Source: Hypericum androsaemum (Eukaryota; Streptophyta; Magnoliopsida; Malpighiales; Hypericaceae). Taken from it: a stretch of DNA of 64,000 nucleotides. A program made the position numbers and the translations under genes. This document shows positions 11,383 to 23,954 of this stretch, piece after piece. The stretch covers positions 14,628,671-14,692,670 of the forward strand of contig OZ023183.1 in NCBI GenBank assembly GCA_963995505.1. Direction: 5' to 3'. How positions within the stretch are numbered: the first letter of the stretch is position 1; each line of letters starts with the position of its first letter. The notes beneath the pieces were generated by a model. It was not told where the DNA came from. It saw only the letters and a list, made by a program, of their open reading frames with translations, and did not search any database.

Positions 11383-14300
11383 ATGCCGCCACGGAGGGAC
11401 GACGGAGAATACGAGTTTGACGACGAGGAGAACGACGACTACGAGGACCACGTTGACGAGGACGAGGAGGAGGTGGCAGAGGAGGAGGAAGAATACGGAC
11501 GGGGCCGTGGCGGTGGCGGTGGCGGTGGAGGCTGGTCGGGGTCCAAGAAGAGGGCCAGGTCGGATTTCATCGACGATTTAGCGGAGGAGGACGAAGACGA
11601 GGAGGAGGAGGACGACGATGACGATGAGGAGTACGATGCGTATGGTGGAGGACGGGGTGGCGGGAGGAGGGGCAGCGGGAAGAAGAGCAAGCCTGAGAAG
11701 AATATGTTCGTCGACGACGAGGCTATCGTCGATTCGGACGAGGAGGAGGAGGAGGACATCGACGGAGAGGATGGTAATGTGTTGCGCCTCTTCTTTGTTA
11801 TTGTGCATTAGGGTTTAGTTTGGGAGGCGGTTTATTTTTTTTTGTTTGTTTGAGGGTATCAATGCGTCAACAATTAGGATTTTTTTTTTGAGAAGTAAAT
11901 GTTCCTTTTATTGATTATGTGGCGGAAGGAGAACTTGCACCGCCGTGGCCGGCGGTCTCATCAAAACCCTGATATGGCTAAAACCGTACCACCACAGGGA
12001 CAAAGTTCTTTCCCGACTCCCAAATACAACAACATTAAGGCAGAACCCAATTTACGCAAATAATGATGGTCTTAATTAACAATTAGGACCTTTTTTATTA
12101 GGGATTCTTGTGAGGTTTCGGAATTAGGTTGTTTTCCAGTGACTTTTCCCAATTGTTACTCGTAAGTGGTTTAAGACGTGGGTGTAGGAGCCGGGCTTAG
12201 AGGATCTTATAGTTCCTTCCTTTCCTTTTGTATGTAGTGAACATGCTTTTGGGTAGACGTTGGCAACTTAGTATCAGCTTTTGAAAAAGGCTTAACGGGT
12301 GTGCATCGATATAAATGAAGCCTTATCACCATGTTGATATGAATGAGCTCATCAGGGAGTATAGTAAAGAGTCATCAGATCAGAACTAATGATTGTTTAC
12401 ACGTTTCATAGCTTTAATCAGGATTCAATTGGATTTTGTGTTTTTTATAAAGTTTTATGCTCTCTTAAACTGTTGCGTTAGTGAAATAATATGCTGGTTG
12501 TTCTGAAATTGTGAAGTTCAGTGGAGCTGCACATTTGTGACCTCCTCTAAGATACGTGGATCTTGGTTATATAAGGAAGCTTAAGGACTTCGTGGAAGAG
12601 ATATCTGTGAGTTCTTTAGGAGGGGTTGAACATGTTATTAGGATTTTATTCTAGTTGACATTGTGAAAGAAAGATATTGTAATGCTATGCAATTTGTGCC
12701 ATATGGTTTTCTTTTCTTCAATTAAATCTGGTATTTGTATGTTGAACCACTTTCCAAGCGAGATTTTAGTTGGCCAGTTTCGAATATGAGGTTTTGCGGC
12801 AAGATAGGGTAATCTGGTCTTTAGATCACAGGGGTGGTTTGTCTAACTTAAATCCTAAACTACTTCACTTTAGTGATCTTGTCATGAGTTATAGTTTTTC
12901 CATGCTCTTTGATGGATCATTAGATTTTCCTGATGAAATTTAGCGAGACCTTTAATTGCCTTGGCTATTTCCAACAATTAAACTTCTAAATTTTTTCTTG
13001 AATTCTGAACATTGTTAGTGCTTTCTACATGTGCAGATTTTATTGATCCTGGGACAGATCTTGCTGATGAGGATGTTGGTAGAAGGCACCGTAGGGCATT
13101 GCTTCCTGGGGAGGATGACCATGAAGATTTCGAAGCCCTGGCAATGGATATTGAAAACAGATATAGAAAGCCTAGCACCAGAGAATATGACGAAGAAGTG
13201 GATCAGCAAGCTCTCTTGCCATCAGTTCGAGACCCTAAGTTATGGATGGTGAAATGTGCGGTATGATTTTCTTTGCCTGGTTTTCTTCAGTTATTTCAGT
13301 ACGATCTCACCTTTTGCACTGAACACTTATTTTTCCATCTTTGCTGAAGGTCTCCGTTTTTCTTGTTTCCTTTGTTGAATGCTAGATTGGTCGTGAGCGA
13401 GAGACAGCTGTTTGCCTGTTGCAAAAGTATATTGACAAAGGATCCGAGTTGCAAATAAGATCTGTTATCACCCTAGATCATCTTAAAAACTATATATATA
13501 TTGAAGCAGATAAGGAAGCACATGTGCGAGAGGTACATCACTTTGCTCTTGTTGATTATTGCCCATCAACCAATTTACGTTTCCAGAGATCATGTGGCTG
13601 AAGTTCATTGCTGATTAAGTTAGTTCAACCGCTGCAGGCTTGCAGAGGTCTGAGGAATATACTTGGGCAGAAAATCATGCTGGTTCCAATTAAAGAAATG
13701 ACAGATGTGCTTTCTGTTGAAAGCAAGAAAATTGATCTTGCAAGGGATACTTGGGTCAGAATGAAGATTGGAATTTACAAGGGGGATCTTGCACAAGTAT
13801 GCTCATACACCGCTACTTTACCTTCATTAACTTTCTTTGGATCTACTTTACCTTCATTAACTTGCTTGGATGTACTTGCGTGAACTGTTTTCCTTTATGC
13901 TGAAGGTAGTGGATGTTGATAATGTGAAGCAGAGGGTGACAATCAAGCTAATTCCACGAATTGATTTGCAGGCGCTTGCCGATAAGCTGGTAGATTGAAT
14001 AACTGCTTTTTCAGTTCTGTTATATACTGCAGGGCAGATTAAAATATACTAGTATTTGGTCTTTATGCTGTAGGCAGGGAAGGAGGTAGCAAAGAAGAAG
14101 GCCTTTGTTCCTCCTCCTCGTTTGATGAACTTGGACGAAGCTGGGTAATTTGCTTCAATCTTTTTTCTACAGCCCTACTATAGCTCTCTTCATGCATAGT
14201 CCTTTTTTGTCTCACTCTATCCAACTCTACCAGGGAATTAGGTATACGTCCAGAGCGAAAAAACTATGATGGGCATGGCAGTTATTTTGAAAACATATGT

Positions 14301-17300
14301 GGCATGAGGTTCAAAGATGGATTCCTCTATAAAGATGTGTCAGTGAAGTCGATCAGCTCTCGGAACATCAATCCAACATTTGATGAGCTAGAGAAATTCC
14401 GCAAACCTGGAAAGAATGGAGAGGCAGATATGTCCAATTTGTCAACTTTATTTGCAAATAGAAAAAAAGGCCACTTTGTGAAAGGTGGTGCAGTTATCAT
14501 CGTCAAAGGAGATCTTAAAAACCTGAAAGGTTGGGTGGAGAAAGTAGATGAAGAAAATATTCTGATCCGACCTGAGATGAAAGGCCTTCCTGTGAGTATA
14601 TAAACGAAAGTCCTCTATTTGTTGTAATATTTGTTCCTCAGTTTTATGACTAGTTTTTTTCCTTTGTTTCAAAATATTGTCAGAAAACTCTTGCTGTAAA
14701 TGAGAAGGAGCTATGCAAGTACTTTGAACCTGGTAACCACGTGAAGGTTGTCTCTGGCACGCATGAAGGTGCAACTGGCATGGTTGTCAAGGTTGAACAA
14801 CATGTGCTTATAATTCTATCCGACACAACAAAAGAACACGTGAGTGATTTGTATCTTCCATTGGGGATTTTCTCAGCATGAAAAAAAAAAAGATTTGTTA
14901 AGAACTAATAACTGAATTTTCAGATTCGTGTATTTGCTGATGATGTCGTAGAAAGTTCTGAGGTGACTACTGGTATTACCAAAATCGGAGACTATGAGCT
15001 TCATGATCTCGTGTTATTGGAGTAGGGCATTATTATACTGTTAAAGTTATTTGTTTCTTCAGTTTACTGCCTAGGCTTTCCTAAAATTTTGTGATTGTCG
15101 GTTCAGCAGTATGAGCTTTGGAGTGATAATACGCGTTGAAAGTGAAGGCTTTCAGGTAGTCATCCCTTGTGGGCCCTTAAATATTGCAATATGGCTTGCC
15201 ATGCTCTATGTAGATCAATGTTAATTTCCTTTTTTTTTCTTTTGTTTGCGCAGATTTTGAAGGGGATTTCTGAAAGAGCAGAAGTTGCTCTTGTTCGATT
15301 GAGGGAGATCAAGTGCAAGATTGAGAAGAAATCTAATGTGCAAGACCGGTTTAAAAATACCGTCTCAGTGAAAGATGTTGTCAAGATAATTGATGGTCCT
15401 TGCAATGTAAGTATTGAACTTCCAATCCTCTGAGTTGCACTCAGGCATCATGATTTACCATGTCTTGCTTTCTGGTTTCTTAGGGAAAACAAGGTCCTGT
15501 TGAACATATCTACAGAGGAGTCGTATTCATCTACGATCGCCATCACCTTGAGCATGCTGGATTCATTTGTGCTAAAGCACAAGCTTGTCATCTTGTTGGC
15601 GGATCACGTGCCAATGCCAGCGATAGAAATGTGAGTATCGTTGCACTTGTTCTACAAATTCATGCTTTCATTGCTTCCTTCTTCAGTTCAGAAGAGTACT
15701 AACATTTGAGAAGACATTTACCAATGAATGGGTAAATCTGCTATCTATTGAGTGGTTAAGTTAGACATGCAAGTCTCTTACTTGTTTTTATTTGATTCAT
15801 GCCTCAGGGAGATGCATACTTGAGATTTTCTGCTGTTCAAACGCCCTCTCGTGTTCCTTCTTCACCAAGAAGATTTAACAGAGAAGGTCCTCCATTTGAG
15901 TGTAAGTTGCCATTGGTCACGACTGTCTTTGTTAATTTTTGTTTGATCGTCCTTTTATTTTGTTTTTGGACATGAATAGTTTGCAGATCTATCAGCTTAG
16001 TTTTAAGAAAGAGCTTTCTAGTAACTTCTTTAATGTACAGCTGGAGGAAGGCATAGAGGTGGAAGAGGCGGGCATGATGCTCTAGTGGGTACTACAATAA
16101 AAGTACGTCTGGGTCCTTTCAAGGGATACCGAGGGCGTGTGGTGGATGTCAAAGGTCCATCCGTTCGTGTTGAATTAGAGTCCCAGATGAAGGTTGTCAC
16201 AGGCAAGTTTCTATTTGTTTTATGGGCCTTGTTTTTTATGTTTCTGTAGCAATAATAATGTTGTTGCATGTGCAGTTGACCACAATTTTATTTCGGATAA
16301 AGTGGTAGTTTCAACTCCTCGCCGGTAAATCTGATTTCTAGCAGCTTGCAATATTTTTCCTGCCACCTTTTGACTTATGGTAGTTTTTCTAATGCTTTAT
16401 GCCTGAACTTATTAACAGTGATTACAGTCGATATGGTATGGGAAGTGAGACGCCAATGCATCCTTCCAAAACTCCGTTGCATCCGTTTATGACTCCTATG
16501 AGAGATGCTGGAGGTTTGTTACTCAGATGATTCCTATTATGTAGCTATTACATGATATCATGAAATTCACCTTTAATCTCTAAGAATAAAGAAATCTCAC
16601 CTGTGGATTTACTTTAAAATTACTATTCCATTTTAATTATTCTTGTCTTACATTACCATATTTTCAGCAACCCCTATTCATGATGGTATGAGGACTCCTA
16701 TGCATGACCGAGCTTGGAATCCATATGCACCTATGAGTCCTCCTAGGTAAGCAGTGGAGCTTAGGTCTGGTAATTTTTTTGCACTCGAGGTAGATGATGG
16801 TAGTTGTATCTTTTACCGTTGTCCAAAGTTGATTATTTGTGGTGTACACGGTGAAAACATCTGAAATGCATCGTAAAGAGTAAAAAGTAATGGCAACACG
16901 TGCTTGAAGTAGTGGATATTCTCTCAAATGAATTATTCGTAGTCCATTTGGGTATATGGTGGATTCAAACTTATGGTCGAATCTCCGCAACATGCCAAAA
17001 GTCTTGAAATCTGGTGGAAGTGAACTGGGGTTTCAAATTCGTAATTGGATATGTGACAGTTTCAGTGTTACAAGTCTACCAAACTTGACTTTCGATAGAA
17101 AAAGAAGTCCACCGAATCCTCACTTCAAATGCTAGTTTCTCCCCGTTGCTTGTTCAGTTGAATGTTGTATGATCCTTCCCCAATAGGCTAGAATTCAACA
17201 ATGTCAGTTTTAGAAGTCTCATTTTCCCGATTGTGACAACGAGGTTACGATTTTTATTGATGAAATGCAGGGATTGGGAGGATCCAAATCCTGCTACTTG

Positions 17301-18571
17301 GGGAACTGGAGCTCAATATCAGGTCGACACTTTTGCGAGCGTTCTGGTTTTTCCTCGTCGCTATTTGCATTGAATTTAACTCTTTTTTTTTACCTTCTTT
17401 CACAGCCACGAAGTCCTCCTCGAACTTACGAGGCACCAACTCCTGGTGCAGGATGGACAAGCACACCTGGTGGCAGTTACAGTGAAGCTGGAACTCCAAG
17501 GGATAGCAGTTCTGGCTATGGTAGCTTTGCTAACTTTCATGAACTGCTCTGATTCCCTTAATTGACACTTTCCAATAATTGATTCAACTTATTTTTCAGC
17601 TAATGCCCCAAGTCCTTACTTGCCATCAACCCCTAGCGGACAACCTATGACACCAAGCTCTGTAGCATACCTTCCAGGCACTCCTGGGCAACCAATGACC
17701 CCAGGAACGGATGGTCTTGATATTATGTCTCCTGTTATTGGTCTGTTCGGCTCTCCTCTTTCTGTTACGTGGAGACTGTTGTGTTTGATTCAGAATTCAA
17801 ATTCTCGACTGTTCGCCTCTTTTTTGTGGGGAAAATGTAGGTGAACATGAAAGGCCGTTGTTGATGCCAGACATATTGGTTAACATACGCAAGGGTGGGG
17901 ATGACATTGTAATTGGCGTTGTACGGGAAGTGCTGGCGGTAAGTCCCGGGAAATTCTATTATGCTTTCCTCCCTTTTCTTAACCATTTTTATACCGTGCT
18001 GCTGGACTTTCAAGTATTTTGATGCTGAAATGAACATATTGTACTGGTGGCCGTGTGGCAGATGCCTCATTATCTTGGTTCTGAGAATTGATTAGCGTCC
18101 ATAAGACTACATTAATAGCTAGGATTTGGGATACCATCTTGAAGTAGAAATTGCTAAATTTTTTGCTTGAGCAGTGTATGGACTTAGAAAGAACACGGTT
18201 GCTCGACGATGGTTCAAGTTTCCCTTGTATCGATTAGCATATAATGACGTTAGATGCCTGTGGGCTGGTCTCAAGGAATCAGTTATGGATTTTGTTTGTT
18301 CATGCAACTCTTCTTCTTGTTACAGGATGGTTCATGTAAGGTAGTCCTTGGGGCAAATGGCAGCGGCGAAAGCATAACAGCGCCTGCCAACGAAATCGAG
18401 ACAGTGCCACCGAGAAAATCAGATAAAATCAAGATCATGGGTGGGGAACATCGCGGTGCTACTGGCAAATTGATCGGTGTGGATGCTACTGATGGAATTG
18501 TGAAGTTAGACGACACATTTGAAGTTCAGATTTTAGATATGGAGTTTCTGGCAAGACTTGCTCAATTATGA
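11383..18571 (+). CDS. SPT5: Transcription elongation factor SPT5 homolog
   Basis: Large subunit of DSIF (SPT4-SPT5), which travels with RNA polymerase II in the nucleus and controls pausing and elongation. 22 exons: 11383-11773, 13037-13260, 13386-13532, 13638-13796, 13906-13989, 14074-14144, 14234-14591, 14684-14839, 14924-15021, 15107-15155, 15254-15406, 15484-15630, 15808-15901, 16041-16202, 16276-16324, 16419-16513, 16668-16746, 17271-17322, 17406-17520, 17600-17740, 17841-17938, 18326-18571. They join in phase to 1055 residues, near Arabidopsis SPT5 (about 1040). Visible in order: an acidic Asp/Glu/Gly-rich N-terminus (1-135), an NGN domain from about residue 200, several KOW motifs (such as GAVIIVKGDLKNLKGWVEKV), a Thr-Pro-rich C-terminal repeat region (about 790-945, with TPMHPSKTPLHPFMTPM), and a last KOW. 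All introns are GT-AG except intron 14, which starts GCAAGT. The start lies at the first ATG before the acidic domain. Confidence 0.96.
11880..12077 (-). mobile_element. Short retroposon in SPT5 intron 1
   Basis: On the minus strand this 198-bp insert ends in AATAAAAGGAACATTTACTT and a run of ten A residues. It is bracketed by an 11-bp direct repeat, AACAATTAGGA (11869-11879 and 12078-12088). A poly(A) tail plus a target duplication of this length indicates LINE-machinery retroposition (a SINE or the tail of a LINE). No tRNA-like A/B boxes were recognised. Confidence 0.75.
13803..13862 (+). repeat. Short tandem duplication in SPT5 intron 4
   Basis: The words TACTTTACCTTCATTAACTT occur twice about 30 bp apart inside the intron between exons 4 and 5. 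It has no coding effect. Confidence 0.7.
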
Positions 18572-19189
18572 GCATTCTTAGAAGAATTTATAATGCCAGA
18601 AATGTGCATTTAATTAGGCTAACTTATACCATTTACACATTCAAACACAGAAATCATCCATGTTTATCCAATCTTTCTTCCCAAGTAATCTCAGCAGTGA
18701 CTGACATGAAGAAAAATCAGACCAACTCGTAACTTTCTTCACATTTTCTCCCGATGCACCAAGATTTTATTTGACATTAAATTATGTTTGTTGGAATTTC
18801 ATATCGACCGAAACTCGTAATGAGAAGTCCCACTCATTCCTACTCTACTGCCATTGTCATGTTTAATGTTGTCAGGTTTAGGGTTTACAATATGAAAGAG
18901 TTGGGGATACGTAGATTCGGCCGCCTTACGTGCGCCTTCCTGCTGTTCTCATCCCCCTCATAGTTTCATCTTTTTCGTTTTTTTTTTCGGGTTAATTATC
19001 GTACGACCAGTGGAGTTAGGTTCCTGTGCCCTCCCTGTTTGATCTGCTGTTTAAGTTAGTTGTATCTATTCCTGTATTAGTTAGTGTTGAGAAGTTGTTT
19101 TAGATCCATCCTTGGAGATTTATGGCTTCTGTTCTGTTCTGTTCTGGTCTCGGTATGCTTCAAGGCGGAAATATTTTCTTTTCCAGTCT

Positions 19190-19880
19190 TCAGAACTGAT
19201 GCTGTGAACGCTCTTGCAGAATCTGCTTATCCCGAGTTTGGAAATACAATGGTCAAACTCATGTTATGACTAGATTGAATCGGAAAAGACCTTTGTTTCA
19301 CGTTCTGTTCTTCCGCAGGTTTAGGTTTGAGCCGAGCAAAAGTAAGAAAGCCATGATGTAGTGTAGCAACATGGGCCACGTGAATTGCAGTGTTAGTTAC
19401 CCAGCTCCCGCACAGGTAACGGTTATAGAGGCTTCCCTGCATTCATGGTGGTAATCTGTTTTATGTGAATCTGCCTTTTCGATAGGGTTCGGATCAGAAA
19501 ACGTTCTCTTACAAGCTTCATAAAGGTTTAGAAGGTGCAATGTTGCTTGAAACTTTCCCCAAGACCACCGTGGATGTCTTTGTGTTGGTGTTGGAATCTG
19601 GATGCAGTAAGTTATACCTTACCAAAATGCTCACTATGATGCCTTTGCCTTGTCCGGAGTAGAATCTACAGATTGCTGCCTATGCATTGCTCATACTGTT
19701 GTCATCATTTTGCTTTCACCCTCCCGAATTATATCTATCACCCTTTTGGTTCCTGGGATTCTGATCTTCATTTATTTCTTGACGATCTTCCTGTTGTAAT
19801 TTCATGTGGAAGCCTGTTCCTGGCAGATGCCTGGATTATGATGTATAACCCTATTACTGGAGTGTTTGTGATAATTCACC
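19190..19880 (+). pseudogene. Exosome RNase PH-like subunit (MTR3/RRP41-like) pseudogene
   Basis: Pieces of an RNase PH-fold exosome subunit appear in the right order. They are a start reading RTDAVNALAESAYPEFGNT (about 19190-19250), then SKKAMM, stop, CSNMGHVNCSVSYP (19338-19408), then GSDQKTFSYKLHKGLEGAM and ETFPKTTVDVFVLVLESGC (19482-19610), then DLPVVISCGSLFLADAWIMM (19783-19845). The TAG at 19359-19361 falls where the family has Tyr. Intron-like gaps with GT and AG ends are kept (for example GTAACGG to TCGATAG before 19482), so it is an unprocessed duplicate. The intact family acts in 3'-5' RNA processing. The first exon and the C-terminus are missing. Confidence 0.75.
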
Positions 19881-20049
19881 AAGCCCCCGAAGTTGTAGGG
19901 GACATGAAGAACCCTCCCATCATCTCACAAGTATAGGAGTTTTCCCGAGTCACATCTAACCGATTGACTCCATATGAGCCATGACGAGAAATCCTAGTTT
20001 CCTAGACATGATGGAGTTTTATGAGCCATGACTTGGTTGGGATGCAGCT

Positions 20050-20412
20050 GACGATTAGATTTGTGATTTTGCAAAAAGACTAGGCCTTTGGCACTTGTTT
20101 GGCAGCCAGAGAGAGATTTGAGAGCTTGTACTGGCTTTGGAGTTGGCATGAGAACTCTCATTTCAATTCATTATTGTCAAACTAGACTCCTCACTTGCCA
20201 TACTTTGTGTTGGATGTGACGTACTACATGATCATCCTCGTTCCACATTTCAACCGAGTTGTGACTCTCTCTCTCTCTAAGTATGCTTAGATTGTATCTT
20301 ATGGCTATGTAGTTGCAGTGTCTCCGCACCCATCTTGTTTAGACCTGTATTTGAATGATTTAAATGGAGTTTCGTACTCGTTCTAATATTTGATTAATGA
20401 ATGTTTGACGCA
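20050..20412 (+). mobile_element. Decayed LINE RNase H tail
   Basis: Broken frames decode to words such as LELAWELSFQF, LDSSLAILCVGCDVLHDHP and FVLVLIFD, parallel to the RNase H remnant at 5690-6185 (VEVDSFLAILCVGRDILRDNP). It is full of stops. 18572-19190 and 20413-20965 hold nothing else that I recognise. Confidence 0.5.
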
Positions 20413-20965
20413 GAAAAAGAGAGCTTGCAATTATTCATATAATTTGGTGATTATGCATGTAAACACTATCTTTTATTTTGTAATCTGTTATTACTATTCA
20501 ATTTGATCCTCCGGATAGCACGTCATTCCACTAATTTGGCGATAGCAACATGATTCATATCTCGTACGGACACGTGTTTTGTTTATCTACAATGATAACC
20601 CTCAAACAATGAACTTGAGATTTATAAATTAGAATTCCAAAATAGTGAAAACGTAGACTTATCCTTATTAGTAAGATTCCTGTCGATAATATATTCACAG
20701 TAACAACAAACAATACCTTCGGATAATTCTACATTTTCAACAAATAACCCAGTACACACAACGACCTATATTTAAATTTGGATCAATTAATACCTTATAA
20801 AGCTACAACATAAATATACCATGTGTTTTTCAGAACAAAAGAAACTACTAGATGATTCGACAAATTTAAGCATTCGGCATCAACAGTAAACTTCCTTCCG
20901 AGCTAGCAGCAACAGTACCCTAAACAGCGACAATCAAGTCATAAACCAAAATGATTTACTCTTAA

Positions 20966-23848
20966 TCAACAAAAGGAGACCTCCGCTACGGTTGATGCAC
21001 GTCGAAACAGGGTCACTTTTGTCAGAATCTCCAACCGTTCATAATGTGTCGCATCCTCGGGTGTTTCAATATACATTGTCTGGAGATTAGGTGATTTTAA
21101 CAAGAGAAGTTTGACAAAATCCATTTCTGAGTCATGACCAACAATTCTTGACAGTGATACAGTATGCAGGTTCTTGCACCTAAAATCAAGGTGATTAGGC
21201 TCCAAACTATCGAAGGGATTGTCCCTCCCATCTTCATAGTTGTAAGGCAGGTCCATCTGCAAATAAAGTATTATAGGAAAAAAAAAACTTAAATCTGATG
21301 CTTTAAGACATTGTCTCCAGTATATAACAATGAATCATCTTTTACGGAGCAGAAAAAAATCACTTAAGAGATTCGCATATTCAATGCAAGAGGAACAAGA
21401 TTCTTAGGATATAATATAACTGACCTCGATCATTAATACGTTCAGATAAGGTGAGCTACCAATCAACCCAAGTAAAGATGCGACTTCGTCCATGTTCCAT
21501 AGGCAAATGTGGGTTGCTTCAAGACATTTGAAGCGGGATAACCACTTGGGATGTCTTCAATATCTACTAGATATATTTCGAACCTCAAGGGTCTTGCACC
21601 AGGTACAAGAAGTATGCTCAGCTTAAATGTCTGATACCAAATGAGATGTAAAGTAAAAGCAAGGGCAATGCTGCTAATTTACCTGTATGAAGTAATAATC
21701 TACCAGCAAGGACTCCAAAGCAGGCAGAGCATTGCAAAATTCTTCCAAAGATGACTTCTCCACTCCTTCGTAATCGGAATATCTTTCACGACTTTCAGCA
21801 GATATGGAGTCAGTATGTACCAGGGACTTGAGTTGAGGCGGCGCAGATGCGAAACAAAAGCCTGACCCGGTGCCATGAAAGCTGAAGTCCTTCAGGTTCG
21901 AAGTGTTGATCTTGACAATGGAAGACTCCGTGAATTTGCAATAGGAGATACTCAATTCTTTAAGTAGTGGACACTTGGAGATAAAATTTTCCAACACACT
22001 ATTAGCAAATTCCATTTGCTCCAGTAAAAGTCTGGTGAGGTTTCTGAACCCTCCAAAGTTACAGGGAGGGTTAATGGTACAACGAACTAATCCCAAACAC
22101 CTTAGCTGAAGACATGAATAAAAATGTGAAGGTAGCATGTAGCCAGCTGTAATGTTCCAATAACTTTTTCCTATTTCATTAATGAAAACGTTCAATTCCT
22201 GAACACCTTTCCTAGATAGGAAATGAAACACGCGATCAATCTCAGACATTTTTTCATGTAAAGTTATTGAAAGTTCAAATCCAACAATAGGTCCCAAGTG
22301 AAGCATTAGAATGCCATAAATAATCGTGAGTAATTTAGGGCGATCGACTTCTTTCAACTCGGAGGCAAATTCACGATAAGATTTCAGTTTAGATATACAG
22401 ATCCACGCGTGCCTCCATCTCCTTGACAAGGCAACAGTCCTAGCAGCATCTGCAATTGGCAACCTGATGAGGATATTATCAATGATACTGTCAGGGAGTT
22501 GACTGATCCTATCCACTCTTGAGCAACAACGAAGTTTAGAACCCTGCAAAGAAATTTACAGTGAGTTAGTTTAACAAGCCAAAGCTGATCCAAATCCAAA
22601 ACAAATCTGGAGACACTCTATTATCACCATGTCGAGTGAATTAACAAAACATAATAGAAATAACAGTTTAAAAAGTAAGGAATAACCAAGCAGTACACTC
22701 CTTATTCCACATTATGTAGCAGTGAAAGTAAGACTGAGCTTATCCGGCACCAACTCCCAACTGTAGTTAAGTTACCTAATGCGCAACACAGCCTCGCCAT
22801 AGTGAGAGGAATCATAACCATTCTAACATTTTGTAGAGGGTCGACACTACTACAGGCAAGAGCGTGCGAATGGAGCCTTAACACGGAGCAAAACGAACCC
22901 CTTATTCGATCACGGAGCAGCATTCCGCAACAAACAAACAAGATTAAGATCTACAGATCCCTAGACAACAGTGCCCGGCCTTATTCTGCTAGTCCATTCG
23001 TGCAAGCAGATGAAATTGAAACCTATCTTGTCAATAGCACGCTATAGCGGCGCTATGTAGCATTTTGGTTACCGACCACTATGATATGCTGCTATTAAAA
23101 GTTATAGACAATAATTCCTTAAATGTCCCTGATTTTTTTTTCTTTTTTTTAGTTGTCGAGTAAGTTAATAAGTTTTAGGTATTAGACAAGTGATCTTTTT
23201 AGTTGCTATGTAAGTTTTGGGTATTTGGTAAGTGCCTTATTTTCTTTTTTTTAAGTTTCCGGGTAAGTTAATAAGTTTTGGGTAAATAATTTTTTGAGTT
23301 GTTATGTAAGTTTTGGGTATTGGGTAAGTGATTTTCTTCTTTTTGGCTTACTTTTAGATGTTGTGTTTGTAATTTTCTGTGTTTGGTTTACGCTTCTCGT
23401 TCTTTGCAATAGCGGTCATCCCGCTACCGCTATACCGCTATAGCATTTTAGGGGGATCGCCACTACACTGCGCTATATGCTATTGATAACATAGATTGAA
23501 ACAAACATTGGTTAAGACGCATCCAACAAGATAAAATGTTGACCTCCTGAAAATCTTTTAAGGTCATGACCGTTCAACCTACAGCTGCAAACGGTCAAGC
23601 ATTATTTCCTCTTTCAAGCAAAACAACATCATATCATCAACCACCAAACACTTAATTATGGAGTTATCTCAACTTCGAACCCTTATAAACACAACTGTAA
23701 TATTTTTTGGGAGAGACAGAGAACGAATGTCTGTATAAGGTATAAACCAAAAAATATATATCATCAAGCACACAAATTCATGAGACAGGAATAAAAGTCA
23801 AATTGTATAGAAAGGGAACAGAGAGAAGGTGACCTCGGACTTGACCAT
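20966..23848 (-). CDS. F-box/LRR protein of the FBD-type family (possibly damaged)
   Basis: Likely substrate-recognition subunit of an SCF ubiquitin ligase. Exon 1 (23834-23848) encodes MVKSE and is spliced across a 1.3-kb intron to exon 2 (21683-22543). Exon 2 carries an F-box at about residues 13-52 (ISQLPDSIIDNILIRLP, then SRRWRHAW) and leucine-rich repeats ending ALESLLVDYYFIQ. The last exon (20966-21256) reads LSRIVGHDSEMDFVKLLLLK and ends in the family-typical RRASTVAEVSFC. The middle exon is the problem. Its clear part, WLSRFKCLEATHICLWNMDE onward (21425-21544), is in phase. However, the coding-like sequence just upstream (CKTLEVRNISSRY) runs into a TGA at 21557-21559. Either a weak internal acceptor skips this, or the gene is a recent pseudogene. 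The target is unknown. Confidence 0.65.
23023..23494. mobile_element. hAT-type MITE in F-box gene intron 1
   Basis: The inverted ends CTATCTTGTCAATAGCACGC and CTATGTTATCAATAGCATAT (right end, read inward) are bracketed by an 8-bp direct repeat ATTGAAAC (23015-23022 and 23495-23502), the size for hAT transposition. The 472-bp interior holds two diverged tandem copies of a roughly 115-bp unit with AAGTTAATAAGTTTTGGGTA words and no coding sequence. It lies within the long first intron of the F-box gene. Confidence 0.85.
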
Positions 23849-23954
23849 TGAGGATCCTTTCTCACTTGAGAGAGAGCTAGAGAGAGAGAGAGATTGGTTG
23901 GTTAGGGTGGGAGGATAAAGATTCTGGAAAAAATTAGAGCAAGAGAACTTGATA

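Noticed and set aside
11439..11808. Long Ser-rich and Leu-rich open frames opposite SPT5 exon 1
   Set aside because: They are mirror images of the acidic Asp/Glu/Gly codons of SPT5 and have no gene context.
22541..22549. F-box protein starting at its second exon
   Set aside because: The codon before QGSKLRCC is TTG within a TTTCTTTGCAG acceptor; a five-codon first exon at 23834-23848 splices in phase.
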